DNA from: Rana temporaria
Taxonomy: Eukaryota; Chordata; Amphibia; Anura; Ranidae
Assembly: GCF_905171775.1 (NCBI RefSeq)
Contig: NC_053499.1
Span: 144,336,251 to 144,400,250, forward strand
Direction of reading: 5' to 3'
DNA length: 64,000 bases
Part shown: positions 45,240-56,200 of the stretch, in pieces
Layout: every line of letters starts with the position of its first letter
How positions within the stretch are numbered: the first letter of the stretch is position 1
Notes under the pieces: generated by a model
The model's input: only the letters and a program-made list of their open reading frames with translations
Told to the model about the DNA's origin: nothing
The model's database searches: none
Program-made: the position numbers and the translations under genes

Positions 45240-46062
45240 TCTTCACTCTTTCCCTACATTTTCTAATTGTGTCACCGAGACAGGAAGTGATGAGAAATAT
45301 TGTCTTGTTGTCACCAGAATAGGAAGTGTTGGGAAATCCTCTCAGTCAGTTGTCACCAGAACAGGAAGTGATGAAAAATTCCCTCTCCGTTGTCACCAGA
45401 ACAGGAAGTGATGAAAAATTCCCTCTCAGTTGTCACCAGAACAGGAAGTGATGAGAAATCCCCAGTCAGTTGTCACCAGAACAGGAAGTGTTAAGAAATC
45501 CCCAGTCAGTTGTCACCAGAACAGGAAGTGATACAAAATCCCCAGTTGGTTGTCACCAGAACAGGAAGTGATGAGAAATCCCTTCTCAGTCAGTTGTCAC
45601 CAGAACAGGAAGTGATACAAAATCCCCAGTCAGTTGTCACCAGAACAGGAAGTGATGAGAAGTCCCTTCTCAGTCAGTTGTCACCAGAACAGGAAGTGAT
45701 GAGAAATCCCCTCTCAGTCAGTTTTCACCAGAACAGGAAGGGATGAGAAATCCCCAGTCAGTTGTCACCAGAACAGGAAGTGATACAAAATCCCCAGTCA
45801 GCTGTCACCAGAACAGGAAGTGATGAGAAATCCCCTCTCAGTTGTCACCAGAACAGGAAGTAATGAGAAATCCCTTCTCAGTTGTCACCAGAACAGGAAG
45901 TGATGAGAAATCCCTTCTCAGTTGTCACCAGAACAGGAAGTGATGAGAAATCCCCTCTCAGTTGTCACCAGAACAGGAAGTGATGAGAAATCCCTTCTCA
46001 GTTGTCACCAGAACAGGAAGTGATGAGAAATCCCTTCTCAGTTGTCACCAGAACAGGAAGTG
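45240..46062 (+). repeat. Minisatellite, ~40-bp unit x ~20, with AGGAAGTG core
   Basis: Unit CAGTTGTCACCAGAACAGGA plus AGTGATGAGAAATCCCTTCT, with 36-44 bp variants. Nearly every unit keeps ACAGGAAGTG, which equals the ETS-factor consensus core. Confidence 0.95.
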
Positions 46063-46388
46063 TGGGTTATTCTTAAAATTTGGAATAAAACTTTTCCTTT
46101 TTTCATTATATTTCTTGTTTCATCCAATCACTGAGTCTCTGGAAAGGCAAATTCACTTTTCACTACAGGTGCACTTGGAAGTCCAGTCTCTGTAGATCCG
46201 AGGAGCGAGGGGGACATGTAGAGAAAATACAAATGGAATTTTAGCTTGCACGTGATTGGATGATAAAATCAGCAGAGCTTCCCCTCATTTCAGATTTCCC
46301 CCTCAGATCTACAGAGACGCACTTGTAGTGCAAAGTGAATTTGCCTTTAGTAAATCAACCCCTCTGGGCTTCTCTATGCAATCCAGAT

Positions 46389-47774
46389 CAGGGCTGGTGG
46401 GAGGGGCTTGCAGGGGGCTATACGCCGTCGGGGGTACAATACATAGAGATGCATGCAATGCATAAATCTCTATGTATTGTCGCCGCTGCCGCCCACTATT
46501 CAGATGGCCGGCCCCCCTGGTGAGCGTCGGCGCCGGCCATCTGAATAACAGCAGCTTGTTGGTGTTTGGAAGTGCCTATCAGAGCCAGCCTGTGGGCTCT
46601 AATCGGCTTCCAAATAGTTAACCAGGGGACACAGGGGGGTGTGCGTTCCTTGGTTAACACTGACACTCGTCTCAGCCAATCGGGTTCACCGGGTCTGGTT
46701 ACCTGTAACCTGATTGGCTGAAGCGACATCTAGGGCGGGACTTGGGAGAAGACATCGAGGGAGTGTGGCTGACCCGAGAAAGGCAAGTGCTGGGGGACGG
46801 GGAGGCAATCTGGCGGCAATTGCTGGGCACAGTGGTGACAATTGCTGGGCACAGTGGTGACTATTGATGGGTACAGTGCAGTGGTGACAATTGCTGGGCA
46901 CAGTGGTGACAATTGCTGGGCACAGTGCAGTGGTGACAATTGCTGGGCACAGTGGTGACAATTGCTGGGCACAGTGGTGACAATTAATGGGCACAGTGGT
47001 GACAATTGATGGGTACAGTGGTGACAATTGCTGGGCACAGTGCAGTGGTGACAATTGCTGGGCACAGTGGTGACAATTGCTGGGTACAGTGGTGACATTT
47101 GCTGGGCACAGTGCAGTGCTGACAATTGCTGGGCACAGTGGTGACAATTGCTGGGCACAGTGGTGACAATTACTGGGCACAGTGGTGACAATTACTGGGC
47201 ACAGTGGTGACAATTACTGGGTACAGTGGTGACATTTGCTGGGCACAGTGCAGTGGTGACAATTGCTGGGCACAGTGCAATGGTGGCAATTGCTGGGCAC
47301 AGTGGTGACAATTGATGGGCACAGTGGTGACAATTGATGGGCACAGTGGTGACATTTGCTGGGCACAGTGCAGTGGTGACAATTGCTGGGCACAGTGGTG
47401 AAAATTGCTGGGCACAGTGGTGACAATTACTGGGCACAGTGGTGACAATTACTGGGCACAGTGGTGGCAATTACTGGGTACAGTGGTGACATTTGCTGGG
47501 CACAGTGCAGTGCTGACAATTTCTGGGTACAGTGGTGACAATTGCTGGGCACAGTGCAGTGGTGACAATTGCTGGGCACAGTGGTGACAATTGCTGGGCA
47601 CAGTGGTGACAATTGCTGGGCACAGTGGTTACAATTGCTGGGCACAGTGGTGACAATTACTGGGCACAGTGGTGACAATTGCTGGGCACAGTGGCTGCGT
47701 TTGATGGCACAGTGAGGCTGTGTTTGTTTGCCCCCCCCCCCCCAAAAAAAAAAACTGAGCACCAGCCACCACTG
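46389..47774. mobile_element. hAT-like element carrying a 22-bp minisatellite
   Basis: Right end GAGCACCAGCCACCACTG equals an inverted CAGTGGTGGCTGGTGCTC, and the left end begins CAGGGCTGGTGGG. Gene-order match to 9779-10029: the ATAGAGATGCATGCAATGCA hairpin, TTGGAAGTGCCTATCAGAGC, the GGGCACAGTGG repeat, then C-run/A-run. No clear 8-bp duplication, so edges are tentative. Confidence 0.65.
46805..47700 (+). repeat. Minisatellite, 22-bp unit x ~40
   Basis: Unit GACAATTGCTGGGCACAGTG plus GT, with 28-bp variants carrying an extra GCAGTG. Confidence 0.96.
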
Positions 47775-47829
47775 CTCGGATCCTTGCAGATTGGGGAAAT
47801 TTAATTTAGATGTTATTTTCCTCAGCAGG

Positions 47830-48480
47830 TGGAGGGATGCAATGTTTTATGTTTATATTCATGTGGAGGCAAAAACGCCTAAATTAGAACTCGTTTTGAA
47901 AAATGTCAGCAAGTGCATTAGAATGGCAGCAAGATCTCCGCACCGTGTTCTCAGCTCCTCCTACTTCATGTGGACCTTAGGAAGGGCTCCCCCTGCTGGA
48001 AAAAAAGCTCCTCAACTTATACTTCTGGATCCAGAAGAAGAACTCCTCCACTTTTCTAATGCTGATGAAAATTTTAATTTTTTTTTATAAGCTGCATTGA
48101 AATTTCAGATAATAAAAATAACAATTATCATCATCAGCCCATATTTGTCATTTCTTTGTGTTAATAAATGTGAAATCATTTTCAGATAAAGAAGTTTTAA
48201 TTTTTAATGTCAAATGTCAAACTATAATACATATAAATGTATAATAATAATAGTCTGTGACTGTGGGGAGACACTAGTGTGCAGTGTTTCTAAATTCCAG
48301 TCCTAAAGACACCCCAACAGGTCATGTTTTCGGGATTTCCATTATTTTGCACATGTGATTTGATCAGTTTTACTGCCTTAGTAATTACCACAGCTGTTTC
48401 ATCTGAGGGAAATCCTTAAAACATGACTTGTCGGGGCGCCTTGAGGACTAGAATTGAGAATCACTGCACTAGAGTGTAAG
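47830..48480. other. Intergenic, no gene recognised
   Basis: AT-rich DNA with no supported ORF. Near 48285-48460 is a hairpin-like pair (TAAATTCCAGTCCTAAAGAC against GAGGACTAGAATTGAGAATC), a probable old hAT MITE. Confidence 0.4.
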
Positions 48481-48699
48481 CTCCTCTGGTACAGAGACTG
48501 ATGTGACTGGCTCAGTGTTCTATGTACAATACAGCGCTGTGGTATATGTCAGAGTTATATCCAAATGCAGTTCTGTATAAACTATAAAGAGATGACAGAA
48601 CCTGAAGAACTGTTTTTGAAGATATTTACTGAAAATGTCCATTAGTGCCATTACAGAGTTTTAGGTAGATTCAGAAAGAGTTAGGCCGGCTTATCTACA

Positions 48700-50090
48700 G
48701 AAGGAGAGGTGCAGAGGGGGGTGGAGGGACAGTGAGGGAGATGGAGAGACCGAAGAAGAGATGGTGAAAAAGATGGGAAGATGGAGAGACAAATAAAAAA
48801 CTGGATAAATGGAAGGGGAGATGCAGAGACAGAGAAGGAGATGGAGTGGGAATTGGAATAATGGAAATACAGAGAAGAAGGACATGAAGAGATCGAGAAG
48901 AGATGAAGAGGAGGAAATGGATAGGAGTAGAGGGAGATGGACATACGGAGGGGGAGGTAGAGGGACAGCGAGGGAGATGGTGAGACAGAGAGAGCAATGG
49001 GGAGATGGAGGGGAGATAGACAGAGGAGAGATGGAGAGGCCAAGGATGAGATAGAAAAACAAAGGAGGAGACGGAGAGATGGAGGGAGACATAGAGATAG
49101 AGAATGAGATGGGCAAATGAAGGGGAGATAGAAATAGGAGGAAATGGATAGGAAGAGAGCATGGGCATCCGCTCCATAGGGCAAGGGGGGGCAATTGACC
49201 TCCCCTGGAAAAATCGAAAGGGGCGGATCCCAGGCCGGATGTCACACAGGCACAGCGAGCAGAATGAAGCCGCCTCCCCACCTGCTGTGCCTGTGCCGCA
49301 CTGATGGCTGATCTGAGGTACTGAATGAGATGGGGGTCTGTCTGTGCTCGAGGGGGGGTTTGTGCTGAATGGGGGGTCCATCTGAGCTGAAGGGGGGTCC
49401 ATCTGTTCTGAAGGGGGGGCCATCTGTTCTGAAGGGGGGGTCCATCTGTGCTAAAGGGGGGTCTGTGCTTAAAGGGGGTCCATCTGTGCTGAATGAAGGG
49501 GTCTGTGCAGAATGGAGGGGGGTCTGTGCTGAAGGGGGGGTCCATCTGTGCAGAAGGGGGGGGTCTGTGCTGAAGGGGGGGGTCCATCTGTTCTGAAGGG
49601 GGGGTCTGTACATTCTCTAGGCTATATTTACATGGGCATTGAGTGAAGCTGAATTATCTCAAGAGCTATTTCACACTGCTGCATTATCTGTAAAGCGCAG
49701 CTAAAAAGCAGCGCTTTACCATCGTTTTAGCTGCGCTATTTGGCCGCTAGCGGGGCGCTTTTAACCCCCGCTAGCGTTTGAAGAAAGGGTTAAATGCGAC
49801 TGTGTATTGCCGCTGCTGAAGCGCCCCCCCCCCCTGAAAAAGTTTCAGCGGACGCCCATGGAAGAGAGGGAGATGGAAATACGGAAGGGGTGATAGAGAT
49901 AGGGGGAAAAAGTGGGGTGACAGAGAGACGGAGGAGAGATAGAAAGAAAGAAGGAGTTGGAGAGGTAAAGGGACAGAACATGAGATGGAGGGATGGAGGG
50001 GAAATTGAGAGAAGGAGAAGATTTGTAGGAAGAGACAGAGATATGGGGAGACGGAGGGAGAGAATGGAAGGACAGGGAGAATGGATGGAG
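48700..50090 (+). repeat. GA-rich degenerate tandem repeat, split by a hAT element
   Basis: GATGGAGAGACAGAGAAGGA-type units at 48700-49151 and 49869-50090, interrupted by 49160-49860. Runs up to the carboxylesterase stop codon, so it probably covers its 3' UTR. Confidence 0.85.
49160..49860. mobile_element. hAT-like element with internal minisatellite, TSD GAAGAGAG
   Basis: 701 bp. Ends CATGGGCATCCGCT and AGCGGACGCCCATG are inverted (13 of 14). Exact 8-bp repeats GAAGAGAG at 49152-49159 and 49861-49868. A ~22-bp array (GGGGGGTCCATCTGTGCTGA) fills about 49344-49612. Confidence 0.88.
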
Positions 50091-50092
50091 GT

Positions 50093-50267
50093 CTACAGCT
50101 CAGCGTGCTCCCCTCTCTCCTCCAACGTCCTGGAAAGGATCTTGCTCCAGAATTGGAACTTGTCCTCCTTTAGCTGAGTGGATACTTTCTGCTTCAAGTT
50201 AATTTCCAAATATCCTTCTTTTGTGTCATACAGAGGCCACTCTACCAGACCCGGTCCATTGGGGTCC
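50093..50267 (-). CDS. Carboxylesterase last exon with ER-retention tail
   Basis: Encodes DPNGPGLVEWPLYDTKEGYL and FQFWSKILSRTLEER, ending HAEL then TAG (50095-50093). HxEL is the luminal ER-retention signal of vertebrate carboxylesterases. Acceptor TCCTTGGCAG. A GA-rich degenerate repeat starts immediately after the stop, so the 3' UTR lies in repeat DNA. Confidence 0.95.
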
Positions 50268-53200
50268 CTGCCAAGGATAAAATCAATAACAATTTAGTAA
50301 AGAAGGTCATGTTAAAGTGAATTCATACTCATTTGGGGGGAAATAAACAAAGGTCCCTGTTATATTATAACGGCATAGAAAACTGCCCTTTGTGGCGTGG
50401 TGGGACATTTAACTAAGCAGGTAGACCTACAGGCCCAGATTCTCAAAGGGCTTATGACGGCGCAACGGCATTTGCGCCGTCGTAAGTCCTAATCTGGGCC
50501 GTCGTATCTATGCGACTGATTCTCAGGCCTCGTACACACGACCGAACATGTCTGCTGAAACTGGTCCGTGGACCAGTTTCAGCAGACATGTTCGGTCGTG
50601 TGTACGGCCGACCGGACAATTTTCCGGCGGATCGGACAGGTTTCCAGCGGACAAATGTTTCTTAGCATGCTAAGAAACATGTCCGCTGGAAGCCTGTCCG
50701 TCGGACATGTTCGGTCGTCTGTACGACTTACTGGACATGTCCGCTGGGCCGCCATCCCTCGCATGCGTCGAAGTGATTTGACGCATGCGTGGAAGCATTG
50801 ACCTTCCAGGGTCGCGCACGTCGCCGCGTCATCGTCGCGGCCACGTCGCGACACGTCACCGCGTTTGTTTTCCGCTGGGATTTTGGTCTGATGGTGTGTA
50901 CAGCCATCAGACCAAAATCCGGCAGAGGACATGTCCGATGAAAACGGTCCGCGGACCGTTTTCATCGGACAGATCCGCTGGTGTGTACGAGGCCTCAGAA
51001 TCAGTTACGCATAGATATCCATTAGATCTGACAGGCGTTCTTACGCTGTCAGATCTTAAATGCAATTTTTTTTTTCGCCTCTAGGCCACTAGGTGTCGTT
51101 TTCCCCGTCATCTATGCAAATTAGCTAATTACGCGAAATTCCCGAACGTACGCGCGGTCGACGCAGTGAAGTTACAACGTTTCCGTATCTTTTGCGACGC
51201 ATAAAGTTGTCCCTGCTATATGAGGGGCAACCAATGTTAAGTATGGCCGTCGTTCCCGCGTCGAAATTAAAAAATTTACGTTGTTTGCGTAAGTCGTCCG
51301 TGAATGGCGCTGGACGCCATTTACGTTAACGTCGAAACCAATGACGTCCTTGCGACGTCATTTAGCGCAATGCACGTCGGGAAATTTTAGGGACGGCGCA
51401 TGCGCAGTACGATCGGCACGGGAACGCGCCTAATTTAAATGATCCACGCCCCCTACCCGGATCATTTGAATTAGGCCGGCTTGCGCCGGAGGATTTATGC
51501 TACGCCGCCGCAACTTTACAGGCAAGTGCTTTGTGAATCAAGCACTTGCCTGTAAAACTTGCGGCGGCGTAACGTAAATGAGATACGTTACGCCGCCGCA
51601 TTTTTACGCAAATCTACCTGAATCTGGCCCACAGTGCCTTGAAAAAGTATTCACACCCCTTGAAATTTTCAATTTTTTTCCAGAAAATTTGTATTTGATA
51701 AATGGCTGTGCAAATATCATGTAACGTAAAAAATTGCAAAAGCCACCATTTTATTCTCCAGGGACTCTGCTTTGAGAAAATGTATCACGTTTGGATGTTC
51801 TAAGTAATCTTTCAGAAAAAAATGCAAATTTTAACACGTGTAAGGTGATTGTAGCCGTATTAGTGCAATTGTGAACTTGTGTAAGAAAATAAAAAAAAAC
51901 TGCCCAGGGCAATATCTGGTTAAAAGGTCATTTCTGATGATCTCAGTCCTCAAAAGATTATCTAAGGCACGCCATTCACGATTCATTTTCTTTTGGTCCC
52001 CCATCTATGCTCGGCACTAAACCCACGTTGGATCTCCCGCCCTTGTTAATCGTACAAACCAACATTGAGGCCCCGATTCTCAAAGGAGATACGACGGCGT
52101 ATCTCCATATATGCCGTTGTATCTCTGAGTCTGAGCCGTCGTATCTATGCGCCTGATTCTTAGAATCAGTTACGCATAGATTTGTATTACATCGACCGTC
52201 GTTACGCCGTCAGATCTTAACTGCATATTTACGCTGGCCGCTAGCGGCGTGTACGCTGATTTACGCCTAGAAATATGTAAATCAGCTAGATACGCGCCAT
52301 TCTACGTGAATCCGGGCCTGAGTCTGTACAGGACAGTCTTCTTACCCATTCCGCGCAAAGTTGGCCCAGTATCTCATGATGGTTCTGGAGAGGACCTTCT
52401 CTTCATCAGTCGAATTACCTTGATGGGGAAAAAAAAACACAACAATCTTTATCACTGGAAAAGCTTTAGGAGAAGAGATCTAGATTCATACAAATATCCA
52501 TTAATGCCTGGTTGTCTTTATAATAATGTCTGCAGCAAATGTGGCCGCTGTGATCATTGAAACTTCCAACATTCATAAAATATTCAGCTGTATGGCAATG
52601 ATTGATCCTTCACCAGAGAGTGTTTGGTGAAAGTTCATCCGCTGCTATATAATTGGACCCATTAAACTGATATAGAAAACAACGAAAATTCTCCTAGAGT
52701 CTCTCCATATCTTCCAATATCTAGGCAGGGGTACAATGACCCCAGTTGTACCACCCCCAACCTGCCCTGTACCACCCCCAACCTGCCTTGTGTCACCCCA
52801 ACCTGCCCTGTGCCACCCCCAACCTGCCCTGTACCTCCCCCAACCTGCCCTGTACCACGCCCAACCTGCCCTGTACCACGCCCAACCTGCCTTGTGTTAC
52901 CCCCAACCTGCCCTGTGCCACCCCCAACCTGCCCTGTACCACGCCCAACCTGCCCTGTACCACGCCCAACCTGCCATGTACCACGCCCAACCTGCCATGT
53001 ACCACGCCCAACCTGCCCTGTACCACCCCAACCTGCCTTGTACCACGCCCAACCTGCCTTGTACCACCCCTAACCTGCCTTGTGTCCCCCCCAACCTGCC
53101 CTGTGCCACCCCCAACCTGCCCTGTACCACGCCCAACCTGTCCTGTACCACCCCAACCTGCCTTGTACCACCCCCAACTTGCCTTGTACCACCCCTAACC

Positions 53201-56200
53201 TGACTTGTGTCACCCCCAACCTGCCCTGTACCACCCCCAACCTGCCCTGTACCACACCCTACCTGCCCTGTACCACCCCCAACCTGCCTTGTGTCACCCC
53301 AACCTGCCCTATGCCAACCCCAACCTGCCCTGTACCACCCCCAACCTGCCCTGTACCACCCCCAACCTGCCCTTTACCACGCCCTACCTGCCTTGTGTCA
53401 CCCCAACCTGCCCTGTACCACCCCCAACCTGCCCTGTGCCACCCCAACCTGCCTTGTACCACGCCCTACCTGCCTTGTACCACCCATAACCTGGCTTGTG
53501 CCACCCCAACCTGCCCTGTACCACCCCAACCTGCCCTGTACCACCTCAACCTGCCCTGTACCACCCCCAACCTGCCCTGTACCCACCCCAACCTGCCCTA
53601 TACCACTCTAACTTGCCACTATACCACTCTATACTACCCTAACCTGCCCTATACCATCCCAACCTGCCACTATACCACCCCAACCTACCCTTACCTGTCA
53701 CTATACCACCCTATACTATCATTTACAGGGGCCAGTTTGGGGTGCGCCCCGTGACCGTGCGCTGCCTGCAGGGTGCTGGGCAGCCTAGACAGAAGGGGGG
53801 GTGACGCCATGTTTTACCGCACCGGTGACACCAACCCTAGTGACACCACTTGACCCCACCACCGATAGGCCCATCACTGCTTTCACCATAATGGCTCTAC
53901 TCACATTTGGCCCAAACCAGTCCCACCATAACCCATCCCCTCCTGGATTCTATATTACCGGCAAAGACAACGCCATCTCTTAAGAAGGGACCTCCAAACA
54001 CGTAGATGAGCTCATCGGCATGGTCCGCCTTCACAAAGTCTGGCTTAATACCATCAAACAAGGACGGGCGGTGCTGATATTCATAAAAGAAGACAGGAAG
54101 TCCGGAGTCTGAAATAGACGGATGGTGAAACCAACGTTACAGAGAGCGAAATTGAGTGTAAAGTGGACCTGTCATTAGATATATCTTTTCAAGTCCATTT
54201 ATGGTCAGCTATGTGTCAGTGTAACCCTTCCAGGCATTTATTCTTTCTTGCAGAGATCACAGTACTCCCCCCGACAATGGGCTAGATTCAGGTACAATTG
54301 CGCTTTTTTTACGGAGGCGCAGGGCAACATTTTTGCCCTGCGCCCCCGCAAATTTACTGCGCTGCCCATGATTCACGGAGCAGTAGCTCCGTAAATTGCG
54401 TGGGCGCGCCGGCAAAATGCCCGGCGTAAGCGCGCGCAATTTAAATGATCCCGTAGGGGGCGGGAATCATTTAAATTAGGCGCGTTCCCGCGCCGATCGT
54501 AGAGCGCATGCTCCGTCGGGAAACTTTCCCGACGTGCATTGCGGCAAATGACGTCGCAAGGACGTCATTTGCTTCAAAGTGAACGTGAATGGCGTCCAGC
54601 GCCATTCACGAATCACTTACGCAAACTACGTAAATTTGAAATTTCGCGACGCGGGAACGACGGGTATACGTAACATTGGCTGCCCCTGCTAATAGCAGGG
54701 ACACCATTACGCGAAAAACGCCGTACGCAAACAACGTAAACTGCGTACGCAGGGCTCGCGTAACGTTGTGAATCGGCGTTAGTATGCAATTTGCATACTA
54801 TACGCTGAGCACAAGGGGAACGCCACCTAGCGGCCATCGCAAGAATGCAGCCTAAGATATGTGGACATAAGAGCCTTATGCCGCGTATATCTTAGGCTGC
54901 AGTCGGCGTAACAAGGTTCCTGAATCAGGAGCATTCGTTACGTCGGGGCAAGTAAGCAATTGCGCTGTGTAACTATGGTTACACAGGCGCAATTGCTTCT
55001 TGAATCCAGGCCAATGTCTTCACCTGCTTTTCTCTCCAGAATGACAGCGACATCTTTATTCAGGCATCATCCAGGGTCATCAACTATTTCCTGGGTTGAG
55101 ATGCCGGTTCAGAGATGACACAGTCATACTGGGAAGCTGCTTCTCGCCCTCCAGCTCTTATGCAGCTGAGAACAAAGGGAATGTGATCACTTATAAAAAG
55201 GGGGGGGGGGGAAGTATTTATAATTTTTTTTATATCTACAGTGGAACCTCGGATTGCCAGTAAGGCGGATAACGAGCGTTTCGCAATACAAGCAATTTTT
55301 TTTTTTAAATCCTGCGAGTGTTGCGAGTGTTGTCTCGCAACACGAGCAGGATTCAAGCCTCTGTGGTGTGCAGTACCGCATTTGGCCAGAGGTGTGGAGG
55401 GACCCAGGGACACTCGGAGCCGTTCGGAAGTACACTTGGAAATACTCTGTTCCAGAGCCTTTTTGAAGGTTTCTGAGTCTCTCTGGTGCCCCCCCACCCA
55501 CCCTTGGCCACATGTGCTATAGAAGTCAATGTGGAACGAATTATCTTTGTTTCCATTGACTTCTATGGGGAAACTCGCTTTGATATGTGATTGCTTTAGA
55601 TTACAAGCATTCTCCTGGAACAAATTATGCTCGTAATCCAAGGTTCCACTGTATACACAAACTGGATGGGTTGTTTTACAAGGTGAGGGTTCACATACAC
55701 TTTAATAAAGTTATTGACAGGTCTGGATTAGGGCCCGTTCACATGGACGGTAGCCCTTGCCGCCCCTCTGAAAAGTGATCTGTGGCTCAGGTCAGTTTTA
55801 AGGGGGCTGGAAGGCAATATGTCACCTCCTTATCACCTGTTTCAACCCTGTAAAGCCCGGACCACTATGCTGCAATTGCATTGCACGTGGTTGCAGGGTG
55901 GTGCGCTGCCCCATTCATGGGCATGGGTCTAATTGGTTGGTGCCGTACTGCCCACCAAAAGCAACAAGGGGTTACATTTTTGCCTCAAACGCTTAACAAA
56001 ACATGGCAGCCGTGGAATATTCTTCTATAGGTGGGTGGTCAGAGGGAAGTAAAATCATGACTTAACAGTATTTTTTACCACCCCTGGCCTCCCATGTGGG
56101 TGTGGCCCTAAGCAGACTATACTGGCTGATCTGTCCTTCTAGTTGGATCACATAAAACCCTCACGACCACCCGGCTGGACCCCCTCCCATCCCACATAAG

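Noticed and set aside
45240..47700. Possible CRISPR array
   Set aside because: Units are contiguous tandem repeats without unique spacers, in a vertebrate context with no cas genes.
52738..53760. 22-bp array as a further array-bearing hAT element
   Set aside because: CAGGGGTACAATGACC at 52726 looks like an end, but no inverted partner or 8-bp duplication was found.
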